Under the pieces are notes generated by a model, which was not told where the DNA came from, searched no databases, and saw only the letters and a list, made by a program, of their open reading frames with translations. Below are positions 16,548 through 24,116 of a DNA stretch of 64,000 nucleotides, piece by piece. Position numbers and translations under genes: made by a program. Numbering within the stretch: position 1 is the first letter of the stretch; every line of letters starts with the position of its first letter. Origin of the DNA: Lachnospiraceae bacterium (GTDB lineage Bacteria; Bacillota; Clostridia; Lachnospirales; Lachnospiraceae); contig SVEF01000016.1 in NCBI GenBank assembly GCA_015057585.1, positions 19,707 through 83,706 of the forward strand, written 5' to 3'.

Positions 16548-17666
16548 CTACAGCTTAATCTTCTTAATCTCTTCTGCATAATACTGTACCAATTCAAATT
16601 TAGAACCCGGCATCAGTCTGTGGTCCGGACACGGAATGAAGCCGCCCATGGAAGCCAGTCTCTTGATACGTTCAATCTCTGCATCCACCGCTGCCTTATC
16701 CTTGCGGAGTGCCGTCTTATCCATACCGCCGACACCAAGCATTCCCTTACCAAACTTCTCTCTTGCCGGACCAAACTGGTCACCCCAGACACCAATCTCA
16801 ATCGGAAACATGGTGTTCACACCATTATCAAACCAGGTCGGCAATAACTTTTCTGTCACACCGTCACAGTCAAGCGAAATAATATCAATCCCGTACTGCT
16901 TACAAAGGTCATTTCTCTTTTTATAATGCTTTGCGCAAAGCTCATCAAACAAATCCGGATTAATTAACGGACCGTTCTTAAAGCAGATATCTTCCCAGTA
17001 ATGACCAAAGTCAAACTTTGCCCCGGTCTCAAGCACTGCCTTCACACACTGATACTGCATCTCCGCATACGCATCAATAATATCGGCAAACAGTTCCTCA
17101 TCCTCATCATACATCAGATAGCTCATACCGACTACGGATGTCATGTTACGGATATCTCCCAGAACGCTGCCCAGGCTCAAACCAATCGGTCTGTCCTGCG
17201 GGCGTGTCTCATTAAAAGTGCGGAAATATTCCAGATTGACTCTCTCCGGCACAAACTGCATCTTTGGCAGATACAGTTCCTCAAATGCCTCTCTGTCCTT
17301 TAATAAGTAATCATCCTCCGAAGGAATGGACGTTCTGCCCGGTTTGATGCGTTCAATCATTCCTGCCCAGTTGAGCACTCTCTTACTGCCGTCCGGAAGT
17401 TCCTCTAACACCTTTTCTTCAAAGCCCGGACGCAGGTTCATGTGTGCACCCGTGGTACAGCACCAGTTAAAATCCCAGCCGATTAACTTATCCAGTTCTT
17501 TTTCTTTTTCCGTACCATCCCAGTTTTCATAGGCAAGTTCCTTTGGAATTTTCCCCTGCTCTGCCCACTCTAAAAGCAACTCACCCCAATAACCGAAATG
17601 CACTGCAGGTAAGCGGTCGGCATCTTTATAATGTAAAATATTCATTGCACGTTCTCTGTTTGTCAT
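16548..17666 (-). CDS. Uroporphyrinogen-decarboxylase family methyltransferase (substrate side)
   Basis: A 372-aa member of the URO-D superfamily, first gene of the operon. The start MTNRERAMNILHY has GGGAAG upstream. Motifs include ISLDCDGVTEKLLPTWFD, FPIEIGVWGDQ and FIPCPDHRLMPGS, typical of the gut-type branch whose members sit beside corrinoid proteins. The enzyme probably demethylates a methylated substrate and loads the corrinoid protein. The substrate (methoxylated aromatic, betaine or other) cannot be read from sequence. Confidence 0.85.
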   Translation of the reverse strand: MTNRERAMNILHYKDADRLPAVHFGYWGELLLEWAEQGKIPKELAYENWDGTEKEKELDKLIGWDFNWCCTTGAHMNLRPGFEEKVLEELPDGSKRVLNWAGMIERIKPGRTSIPSEDDYLLKDREAFEELYLPKMQFVPERVNLEYFRTFNETRPQDRPIGLSLGSVLGDIRNMTSVVGMSYLMYDEDEELFADIIDAYAEMQYQCVKAVLETGAKFDFGHYWEDICFKNGPLINPDLFDELCAKHYKKRNDLCKQYGIDIISLDCDGVTEKLLPTWFDNGVNTMFPIEIGVWGDQFGPAREKFGKGMLGVGGMDKTALRKDKAAVDAEIERIKRLASMGGFIPCPDHRLMPGSKFELVQYYAEEIKKIKL

Positions 17667-17804
17667 ACTGTTTCTTCCCCTTTTTTATCGTTTTTTTGCT
17701 CATATTGATTTAGTTCATAATTCATTTCTTTATAATTTTAACACACGCAGCACGAATAAGGAACTGCGATTTATTTATATTTTTTGCTATTTACTGTAGT
17801 TTAT

Positions 17805-17834
17805 TTGACTTTTCCTTCCCGGCTCTGCTATAAT
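17805..17834 (+). promoter_or_regulatory. Promoter of the pnuC leader
   Basis: TTGACT (17805-17810) and TATAAT (17829-17834) are 18 bases apart, with TGC just before the -10 box (extended -10). The transcript would begin near 17841, giving a leader of about 220 nt before the coding region. The 17667-17804 stretch holds the AT-rich upstream region of the divergent corrinoid operon; I see no gene in it. Confidence 0.75.
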
Positions 17835-17879
17835 TAGGTTACAGAAAGAAACACTGCCACCGGGTAGAATGATGCAGAC

Positions 17880-17935
17880 GCATCCCAGTACATCGTTAGG
17901 TCTTAGAAGATGTATTGCGGGTGCTTTTATTTTTT
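17880..17935 (+). terminator. Attenuator-like terminator in the pnuC leader
   Basis: GCATCC (17880-17885) pairs with GGGTGC (17919-17924, one G-U), enclosing TACATC/GATGTA, then TTTTATTTTTT. It sits about 40 nt after the transcription start and well before the gene, as in riboswitch attenuators. Upstream, GATGC-AGAC-GCATC can form a competing hairpin that uses the 5' side of the terminator stem. I could not match the aptamer to a known riboswitch class. Confidence 0.65.
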
Positions 17936-17939
17936 AACC

Positions 17940-18047
17940 AAAGGAGACAAAGTCTCTGCCCGCGTGTGGGCGGGCATTTTGCTCCGCAAAACTAAAGGAG
18001 ACAAAGTCTCTGCCCGCGTGTGGGCGGGCATTTTGCTCCGCAAAACT
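17940..18047 (+). repeat. Two identical tandem 54-bp structured repeats before pnuC
   Basis: Units 17940-17993 and 17994-18047 are identical, and a third partial copy (AAAGGAGAC, 18048-18056) supplies the ribosome binding site of the gene at 18061. Each unit contains three small hairpins: GAGAC/GTCTC, TGCCCG/CGGGCA and TTTTGC/GCAAAA. The CTCC of the last hairpin can also pair with the following GGAG. Confidence 0.9.
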
Positions 18048-18060
18048 AAAGGAGACTTGC

Positions 18061-18747
18061 ATGAAAAACTATCTTGCTTCTTTTAAGAGCCTGACAAAAT
18101 TTGAACTTGGACTCTGGCTGACTTCAGTCGCTGTTACCTTTTTGTCTTTTTTCGCCTCCGGCGGTCAAGACATCTTAAATCTGATTGCCTCACTTATCGG
18201 TGTAACTGCACTCATTTTTGTATCGAAAGGACATGTGCTCGGCCAGCTTATGACCGTTGTTTTTGCACTGTTTTACGGCATCATCTCTTTTTACTTTAAA
18301 TACTACGGTGAACTGATTACCTACGTATTTATGACAGCGCCGATGGCAATTGCCGCAACTGTTTCCTGGATGAAAAACCCTTACAAGGATTCCCGGGAAG
18401 TCAAAGTAAGTACGGTTACCAGACGGCAGATGTTTGTAATGTCTGTCCTTGCCGTTTTGGTTACCGCTCTCTTTTATTTCATTTTGCGAGCGCTTGGCAC
18501 GACAAACCTCATCATCAGCACAGTTTCCATTACAACAAGTTTTGTCGCTTCGTACCTGACCTATCTGCGCAGTCCGTATTATGCGCTTGGTTATTCTGCA
18601 AACGATGTTGTTCTGATTATCATGTGGATTCTGGCTTCCGCAGAAGACATCTCGTATCTTCCGATGGTAGCATGCTTTGTCATGTTTCTCGCAAACGATT
18701 TATACGGATTTTATAACTGGCAACGTATGAAAAAGAGGCAGGAGTAA
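18061..18747 (+). CDS. pnuC: PnuC family nicotinamide riboside/vitamin transporter
   Basis: A 228-aa membrane protein with about seven hydrophobic spans. Family features are the IGVTALIFVSKGHVLGQLM segment, YGIISFYFKYYGELITYVFMTAPM, and the final VACFVMFLANDLYGFYNWQRM, where the closing NDxYGxxNW pattern is a PnuC hallmark. PnuC carriers take up nicotinamide riboside by facilitated diffusion; close relatives carry thiamine or riboflavin, so the substrate is not certain. The AAAGGAG site stands six bases before ATG. Expression is probably controlled by the leader described above. Confidence 0.9.
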   Translation: MKNYLASFKSLTKFELGLWLTSVAVTFLSFFASGGQDILNLIASLIGVTALIFVSKGHVLGQLMTVVFALFYGIISFYFKYYGELITYVFMTAPMAIAATVSWMKNPYKDSREVKVSTVTRRQMFVMSVLAVLVTALFYFILRALGTTNLIISTVSITTSFVASYLTYLRSPYYALGYSANDVVLIIMWILASAEDISYLPMVACFVMFLANDLYGFYNWQRMKKRQE

Positions 18748-18799
18748 AATGCTCCTGCCATTTCTGTCACTTATCATATATCAAGTAATGGTCCACTTC

Positions 18800-19063
18800 T
18801 TATAATATCACGAAATACACCAAAAGTGCCGCCTCAATCACAAGAATCGCCGGCATACCGTACTTAAAGTACCAGTGTTTTGTCTTGTGCCGGAACAGGT
18901 ACATACCAAGCGTCGTTCCGAGACATCCACCCAGCAGTGCCACTAAAAACAACGTCTTCTCGGGAATTCTCCACTGCTCCTTTTTCGCCTTCCTCTTATC
19001 CGCCCACATTACATAGACACCTGCTAAATTAATCACTACCAGATAAATTGCTAAAATCTTCAT
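18800..19063 (-). CDS. DUF1294 small membrane protein
   Basis: An 87-aa protein with three hydrophobic stretches and the family motif DKRKAKKEQWRIPEKTLFLVALLGG followed by LFRHKTKHWYF. DUF1294 proteins are small inner-membrane proteins without a proven function. The start follows GGAG (AAAGGAGAAACGAAGG). It lies 45 bp after the Nudix gene and in the same direction. Confidence 0.88.
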   Translation of the reverse strand: MKILAIYLVVINLAGVYVMWADKRKAKKEQWRIPEKTLFLVALLGGCLGTTLGMYLFRHKTKHWYFKYGMPAILVIEAALLVYFVIL

Positions 19064-19108
19064 CCTTCGTTTCTCCTTTTCTTTTAAATATTCCTTTGTA
19101 GTCCTATT

Positions 19109-19615
19109 TTAAAATTCCTCAAGCTCCGTAAAAATCACCCCGTACTTCGTGGCAACTCCGCCGTACACTGCCCCGCTGTCTTTCCCGGTGTCCAGATAGT
19201 GACAAATAACTTCTTTTGCCGTGAACGGCATTTCAAGTTCCAAAAGATCTCTTTCCTGAACCCACTGAAGTTTGCCTTCATTGCTCTCAATTTTCCGGGT
19301 CGCATTTATCTGTTCATCTTCCTCCTTCATCTCAGCAAAGAAGTAATAGTTCTGCCTGATTTCATTATTCTTCAAACGAAGTGTCACATACCGCATCGCC
19401 AGATTCTTGAGATTCTCCTCCTTCAACCCGGTTTCTTCATAAAGTTCTCTGAGCACACAGGCTCTCGCATCATTCAATTCTTCTTTTTCAAAATGACCGC
19501 CCGCTGTTCCGGTATAGGAATTTCCAATCACCTTAGACCCCTCCCGGTATAACATCAAAAATTTATCGCCTTTTTTTAAATAGATTGCGGTCATGTTTCT
19601 TAGTTTTCCGTCCAC
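19109..19615 (-). CDS. Nudix hydrolase
   Basis: A 168-aa soluble protein with a Nudix box of slightly extended form: GGHFEKEELNDARACVLREL followed by YEETGL. The Glu residues of REXXEE would hold Mg2+. The opening MTAIYLKKGDKFLMLYREGSK resembles 8-oxo-dGTPase-like clostridial members. The substrate is not predictable from sequence. It is followed by the DUF1294 gene. Confidence 0.88.
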   Translation of the reverse strand: MDGKLRNMTAIYLKKGDKFLMLYREGSKVIGNSYTGTAGGHFEKEELNDARACVLRELYEETGLKEENLKNLAMRYVTLRLKNNEIRQNYYFFAEMKEEDEQINATRKIESNEGKLQWVQERDLLELEMPFTAKEVICHYLDTGKDSGAVYGGVATKYGVIFTELEEF

Positions 19616-19675
19616 GTTGTTCCTCCGTATCTCCCTACTGCTTTACATGTTCTGTTTCTTCCGTTTTTTTACCTC

Positions 19676-20260
19676 TTACCGTTTGACCAGTTTCCAGTAC
19701 TGCGCATGGAATCCGTATGTCTCATCTAACAGATACGCTTCTTCCTGCACAGTTTCTCGGCAAACCTCAAGCACTTCCTGTTTTGTTTCCTGTTCATCCA
19801 GTGACTGGTAATACATCGCTCCGCCTTTTTTCAACATGCGGAATGCCTTTTCTAAAATCTCCCGAAATAAACCACTTTCTAATCGGGCAGAACCTACCAT
19901 AGTTACAATATCAAAGGTCTCATCCTTTCCTTCCACCTTCATCACATCCGAATGAATGATATTGATACGATTTGGATTATGTTCATTAATCAGACATTCT
20001 CTTAACTGTCTGCAACACACCTCATCAATATCAATGCTCGTCAGTTCTCCCTCCGGAAGGAAGTACGACAAATATCTGTCCCAATATCCAGCTCCGATAC
20101 CGATATTGCACACCTGCATATCCGACCGGATTTCAAAATTCTCCTCGAAGAATTTCGCAAACATATACTCCAAATATTTATTTTCTACCGACAGATTCCA
20201 TGGTCCGGCTTCACTGTCATACTGCGCACCATATGTTTTTAATAAGAATTCCTTGTCCAT
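19676..20260 (-). CDS. Class I SAM-dependent methyltransferase
   Basis: The start MDKEFLLKTYGAQYD has GGGAGAAG eight bases upstream. The frame stays open farther upstream into the repeat array, but that extension is purine-rich and lacks a start signal. The 194-aa protein has the Rossmann-type motif VCNIGIGAGYW (motif I), TSIDIDEVC (motif II acidic), and FDIVTMVGSARL (motif IV). The acceptor substrate is unknown. The palindromic array lies immediately upstream, so this gene is the one most likely to be influenced by it. Confidence 0.85.
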   Translation of the reverse strand: MDKEFLLKTYGAQYDSEAGPWNLSVENKYLEYMFAKFFEENFEIRSDMQVCNIGIGAGYWDRYLSYFLPEGELTSIDIDEVCCRQLRECLINEHNPNRINIIHSDVMKVEGKDETFDIVTMVGSARLESGLFREILEKAFRMLKKGGAMYYQSLDEQETKQEVLEVCRETVQEEAYLLDETYGFHAQYWKLVKR

Positions 20261-20296
20261 CTTTCTTCTCCCAACATTCTGCAGACTTTTTGAATT

Positions 20297-20641
20297 TTGT
20301 TGGTATTCTCTTTTTCTTCCTTCCCAACAAATCAATCCTTTTGTCAAAATTATTGGTATTGATATTTCTTCATGAACCAATAATTTTCTTTTTTCTATAA
20401 TTTATTGGTATAGGCTAAAATTCATATTCCAACATTTTTTCACTTTCGAGAAATTGTTGGTAGTCTCTGCTTACTCTTGTTCCAACAAATTCGCTGTTCT
20501 TTCATATATATTGGTATTGCATTTTGAATCCCTGCCAACAAATTCTTCCTTTTATGATTATGTTGGTAGCATCCAATTTTTCTGTGCCAACAATTTTACT
20601 AAATCCTTCATATTGTTGGTTAACATCCATAAAACCAACAA
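20297..20641. repeat. Array of seven palindromic units, 52-54 bp period
   Basis: Seven left arms of the form TTGTTGG (variants TTATTGG, ATATTGG, ATGTTGG) start at 20297, 20350, 20402, 20454, 20508, 20560 and 20613. Each is followed 27-28 bp later (22 in the last) by a right arm CCAACAA (variants CCAATAA, CCAACAT) at 20324, 20377, 20429, 20482, 20535, 20587 and 20635. Left arms are nearly always followed by TA, and right arms are mostly followed by ATT. Loops and linkers are pyrimidine-rich on this strand and differ between units. There is no open reading frame of note and no cas gene nearby. Confidence 0.9.
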
Positions 20642-20649
20642 AAAAACTC

Positions 20650-21114
20650 CTATCTCTCCAAACTCTTCACAAAGCACACCACCCGGTTTGCCTCCTCAAA
20701 TCCCAAACTCTTATGAAATTCCTGACTCACTGTATTCGTCAATTCACAATCACTTGCAAATTCCGTGCAACCCTGTTCTATCGCCCAGGCTTCGCACGCG
20801 GTAAGCAACTTCCTTGCCAGCCCCTGTTTCCGGTATTCTTCACGGACAAAAATCCCCTCCAGATAACCGACAGGACTTGTTTCAGTACCTTCCACATAAT
20901 CATGGCGCAACTGGCACAGCGCAAAACCAATAGCACTCTTTTCGCCTGCCGTGCCTTCTGCCTCCGCCAGAAAAACCACACCATTTTCTAAAATCCCGGC
21001 GAACTCCTCAGCCAGCCCTTCTACTGTGTTATCTTCCCACATCTGAATTGCCAGCTCCGCAATCTGCCTTGCATCCTCTTTTTTTGCCCTATAAATTCGG
21101 AATGTCTTCTGCAT
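20650..21114 (-). CDS. GNAT family N-acetyltransferase
   Basis: A 154-aa acetyltransferase. The acetyl-CoA binding motif is EEYRKQGLARKLLTACEAWA (R/Q-x-x-G-x-A), followed by GCTEFASDCELTNTVSQEFHKSLGFEEANRVVCFVKSLE, the usual C-terminal end. It resembles aminoglycoside 6'-acetyltransferase-like and AAC(6')-related GNATs, but drug modification cannot be claimed. Its 5' end overlaps the DUF523 gene by 26 bases, so the two are coupled. Confidence 0.9.
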   Translation of the reverse strand: MQKTFRIYRAKKEDARQIAELAIQMWEDNTVEGLAEEFAGILENGVVFLAEAEGTAGEKSAIGFALCQLRHDYVEGTETSPVGYLEGIFVREEYRKQGLARKLLTACEAWAIEQGCTEFASDCELTNTVSQEFHKSLGFEEANRVVCFVKSLER

Positions 21115-21517
21115 CGATTACCTTATATCCTTTCTCTGTCAGTGCCTTTACCAAAAGTCCCTGCCCCGGAATCAACGTCCCCGTAAAGGTCCCGTCATAC
21201 ACCTGCTTGACACCGCAGGTCGGACTGCGCGACTGAAGCACTGCAAGTTCAATGTCTTCTTCCGCAAGCGCTTTCATCGTCAGTTCCACGCCACGTTTAA
21301 ACATCTCATCTACATTTTCACCATTCTTATTCCACGCCACGCCGTCTCTGATTTCAGCCGGAATTCTTGGGACCGGAAGACCGCCCAGCACCTCCGGACA
21401 GACCGGTACCACTTCTTTTCCTTCCAGAAATTTCAGTACCGCCTCATTTCGATTGTTCCCGCCGTTGTATTTGCAATTTTGTCCGAGCAAACATGCACTG
21501 ACTGCTATTTTTCCCAT
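21089..21517 (-). CDS. DUF523 family protein
   Basis: A 142-aa cytoplasmic protein with the family signature ISVSACLLG-like VSACLLGQNCKYNGGNNRNEAV, then VCPEVLGGLPVPRIPAEI and LQSRSPTCGVKQVYDGTF. The conserved Cys in SACLLG and SPTCG suggests a metal or cofactor site, but no function is established. It overlaps the GNAT gene downstream and follows the amidohydrolase gene by six bases. Confidence 0.92.
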   Translation of the reverse strand: MGKIAVSACLLGQNCKYNGGNNRNEAVLKFLEGKEVVPVCPEVLGGLPVPRIPAEIRDGVAWNKNGENVDEMFKRGVELTMKALAEEDIELAVLQSRSPTCGVKQVYDGTFTGTLIPGQGLLVKALTEKGYKVIDAEDIPNL

Positions 21518-21523
21518 CTGACA

Positions 21524-22351
21524 TTACCTTCCTTCAAATTGCTTAAGTCCGAACACCCGCACCGCATTCTTCCACATCAAAGCCTCATATGCTTCCATGC
21601 CAATCTTCTCCGGCAATACATGCAAATAATCCTGGTACACCGAACGCTCGCCCCACGGATTGCAAAGGTACGTATCAATTCCGTCGATCGGCATATCACT
21701 GCCAAACATCATCTTCCTGCTGCCATAACGCCGGATTGCTTCCTCTGTCGTTGCCATCGGAACCCATGCGGTATCTCCGTACAGATTGTCCGCCTTTCCG
21801 AGTAATTCAAGCGCCGCCTGATTATTCGATCCCAGCCCCATATGCACCATCACAAACGGAATCTCCGGATATTTCAGGGCCGTCTCATAAAGGTGCACCG
21901 GCTCTGCCTCCTCGCATCCGCCCGTATGCGAAACCACCGCCAGATGATATTTCTTTGCCAGTTCCAGATATGGAATCACCCGTTCATCCACCGGTGAAAT
22001 CTTTGAATGGAACGGATGCAACTTTATTGCATAGATAATATCCAAATTATCTCGTATTAGTTTTTCTAATTCCGGAGTCACGTTCTCCGTAAGCGGCTTT
22101 ACCCAGACACCCACGCCAATTTTCGTAGGGTTCTTTCTGGCAAAAGCAAGCACTCTTAAAAGCGCCTCTTCCTGTGACAACTGTACCTCCTGTGACAACA
22201 GGTTCTGTTCATGGTCTACCTCTGCCGCATCTCCGTTTGATACAATCGCATAATCTACATGGTACTTTTCCATAGCTTCCAGCACCATCTCTTCGCTCAT
22301 CTGAAATCCGACTTTCTCTCCGCCAATATGTACATGTGTGTCAATAATCAT
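21524..22351 (-). CDS. Amidohydrolase family protein (ACMSD/TIM-barrel type)
   Basis: The start MIIDTHVHIGGEK is preceded by GGAGG at seven bases; a TTG two codons upstream has no support. The 275-aa protein is a metal-dependent TIM-barrel with DTHVH (metal ligands), AIKLHPFHSK, VVSHTGGCEEAEP and MMFGSDMPIDGI (late Asp). It is a relative of the gene at 39047-39847 in the aromatic operon. The substrate is unknown; decarboxylation or hydrolysis of a cyclic acid is typical of the group. Confidence 0.87.
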   Translation of the reverse strand: MIIDTHVHIGGEKVGFQMSEEMVLEAMEKYHVDYAIVSNGDAAEVDHEQNLLSQEVQLSQEEALLRVLAFARKNPTKIGVGVWVKPLTENVTPELEKLIRDNLDIIYAIKLHPFHSKISPVDERVIPYLELAKKYHLAVVSHTGGCEEAEPVHLYETALKYPEIPFVMVHMGLGSNNQAALELLGKADNLYGDTAWVPMATTEEAIRRYGSRKMMFGSDMPIDGIDTYLCNPWGERSVYQDYLHVLPEKIGMEAYEALMWKNAVRVFGLKQFEGR

Positions 22352-22364
22352 AGCCAATCCTCCA

Positions 22365-23387
22365 CTACTTTTCCATCAATCTCTTCACACTCCGATTTAC
22401 CTTTTCAACCTCTTCTCCGGCAATCATACCCCAATCATCCTTCATCACCTTTAACATCAGACGATATGCCTCCACGGCCTTTTCCTTCTGACCAAGGATT
22501 TCATAAATATGTGCCATCGCCTCAGGGGCATCACAAAATTTCGGGGTAGCCTGCAATTCCATTCCTCTCTGATAACGAGCCAAAGCTTCCTCGTATTTTC
22601 CATCGCAGGTATCCATATCAGCAAGCGTAAACTGCACTAACCAATCCTCACCGAACTTTTCCTCCATTTCCTTGCGATACCGCATTTCCTCTGCCGTATC
22701 ACCCTTTGCTCTTGCAAGCAGCGCGCAATACAACTCTGTGCGGAAGGTATCGTCCACCTTCTTCAGATGCTCCAGTTCTTTTTCTGCCTCTTCGATTCTT
22801 CCGTCTGCTATCAGATTGTCAAACAGCCACATTCTTGCACTCCGGCTCTCCGGATGCTCCTTTAAAAATGCCTTGAACTCCTGTATCAGTTCATGATGAT
22901 TTCTCACATTCCAATCCGGGATAAAGGATCCCATCGCATTGGCATATTCACTGATAATATCCGAATTACACGGCTTAAGTTCCATTGCTTCTCTTGCAAC
23001 CCCGGCAGCAATTCTTCTGTGCACCTGTGCCTGATGGTTATGCAATACTGCAATAAGCTTGTAGGCCTCTGCCTTATGACAGCCTTCCTGCGCAATTGCC
23101 CTCAGAGCTTCTTCCATCTGCCTTGCCTCGGCCTCGTCAATCAACTCTGACTCTGCAATACGGTTGTCAATCCGCTCCATCTGCTTTTCTGCCGTCAAGG
23201 AAAATAACTCATCGATTGTCACACCGAAAAAAATGGACAACTCCGGCAACAATGCAATATCCGGCATCGTAATATCATTTTCCCACTTTGACACAGTTTG
23301 TGGTGTTACTCCAAGCGCTCCTGCTAAAGCCTCCTGTGTAATGCCTCGCTTCATTCGTAAATCTTTAATTCTTTTTCCAAGTTCCAT
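22365..23387 (-). CDS. XRE family regulator with TPR repeats
   Basis: The start MELGKRIKDLRMKRG follows GAGGAG by eight bases. Residues 1-65 are a Cro/CI helix-turn-helix (ITQEALAGALGVTPQTVSKWENDITMPDIALLPELSIFFGV). The remaining about 275 residues are helical with TPR-like repeats (EGCHKAEAYKLIAVLHNHQAQ; DGKYEEALARYQRGMELQATP; GQKEKAVEAYRLMLKVMKDD). The layout is that of sensor-regulators whose repeats bind peptide or protein. It lies just upstream of the amidohydrolase gene (13 bp), in the same direction. Confidence 0.88.
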   Translation of the reverse strand: MELGKRIKDLRMKRGITQEALAGALGVTPQTVSKWENDITMPDIALLPELSIFFGVTIDELFSLTAEKQMERIDNRIAESELIDEAEARQMEEALRAIAQEGCHKAEAYKLIAVLHNHQAQVHRRIAAGVAREAMELKPCNSDIISEYANAMGSFIPDWNVRNHHELIQEFKAFLKEHPESRSARMWLFDNLIADGRIEEAEKELEHLKKVDDTFRTELYCALLARAKGDTAEEMRYRKEMEEKFGEDWLVQFTLADMDTCDGKYEEALARYQRGMELQATPKFCDAPEAMAHIYEILGQKEKAVEAYRLMLKVMKDDWGMIAGEEVEKVNRSVKRLMEK

Positions 23388-23527
23388 CTCATGTTCTCCT
23401 CTCAACTTGTTTTGTGTTTTCTTACAACTTGAGTTTACGGAAAAACACACGAAACAACAATTACGCAGATGGCGATATCACTAACGCAGCACGCTAGTCT
23501 TCAGTGCCTCACCAAACCTGCGGGGAA

Positions 23528-23707
23528 TTACTCTTTCTTCACCCCAAAATTCAGTGTCCCTGCAGATGCCTTCTTCTGCGAAAAGAATACACACGCATAT
23601 CGGATATCGTCCTTATCCTTTCCATCAATCTGGCATACCCCAACCTGCTCGCTCTTCGGGTCTAACGTACTTTTTCTCCACTGTTCACAATCTTTACAAA
23701 ATGCCAT
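23528..23707 (-). CDS. Small cysteine-containing protein, 59 aa
   Basis: The protein starts MAFCKDCEQWRKSTLDPKSE and has a CxxC near the N-terminus plus two later cysteines (VGVCQIDG and IRYACVFFSQKK). That spacing resembles the small iron-sulphur gamma-subunits of glycyl radical enzymes and related zinc or cluster proteins. A GAGAGGAAAG site stands eight bases before ATG. It overlaps the upstream DUF2809 gene by 14 bases, so it is likely translated by coupling. No glycyl radical enzyme is in the window. Function unknown. Confidence 0.7.
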   Translation of the reverse strand: MAFCKDCEQWRKSTLDPKSEQVGVCQIDGKDKDDIRYACVFFSQKKASAGTLNFGVKKE

Positions 23708-24113
23708 GATGTCTTTCCTCTCTTTCTGTCATCTTCCTGTTCAGAATTTCATATCCGCCAAGTAGCACACAACCAACTGCATAGCAGATAATATCCTTAA
23801 AATCAAATGTTGCGCCAATTAAAACACTGAAAAACCGGTTACCGGAAAGCCCCAGCCGCTCCACAATATGTACTGCCTGCAACCCCTCTACGCAGGACGC
23901 AAACAAAAACACATACAAAGGCAAAAGCCGCATCTTCTCCGGCACAAAAATCCGGACAAACGCATAAATCACCATCACCACCAGCACATCACCCACATAT
24001 GGGCGCACAAATGTATCGTGTACAAACAGGGCAATCAGTACCTCTACGCCAAACAATAACACGGTTGTAACGAAATACCCCTGTCTTTTCTTTCTAACGT
24101 CCATTATTGACAC
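23694..24113 (-). CDS. DUF2809 family membrane protein
   Basis: A 139-aa protein with four hydrophobic spans. The family pattern is visible: FVRPYVGDVLVVMVIYAFVRIFVP, then FASCVEGLQAVHIVERLG, then LIGATFDFKDIICYAVGCVLLGG. The function of DUF2809 is not known. It starts three bases after the stop codon of the glycoside-hydrolase-like gene, and overlaps the small cysteine protein gene. Confidence 0.87.
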   Translation of the reverse strand: MSIMDVRKKRQGYFVTTVLLFGVEVLIALFVHDTFVRPYVGDVLVVMVIYAFVRIFVPEKMRLLPLYVFLFASCVEGLQAVHIVERLGLSGNRFFSVLIGATFDFKDIICYAVGCVLLGGYEILNRKMTEREERHHGIL

Positions 24114-24116
24114 TTC

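Noticed and set aside
17841..17935. TPP, FMN, preQ1 or T-box leader
   Set aside because: The typical conserved cores (CUGAGA with ACCUGA; AGGGUGGNACCGCG; UUCUAGC) are absent.
20261..20380. 40-residue N-terminal extension of the methyltransferase
   Set aside because: It runs through the repeat array with repeated Lys/Arg/Glu codons and lacks a start signal; the ATG at 20260 has GGGAGAAG.
20297..20641. CRISPR array
   Set aside because: Units are themselves long inverted repeats with variable loops and linkers both about 20 nt, repeat arms are only 7-10 bp and diverge, and there are no cas genes.
23694..24113. VanZ-type teicoplanin resistance protein
   Set aside because: The topology is similar, but the ATFDFKDIICYAVG and FVRPYVGDVLVV motifs are those of DUF2809; no resistance genes are nearby.
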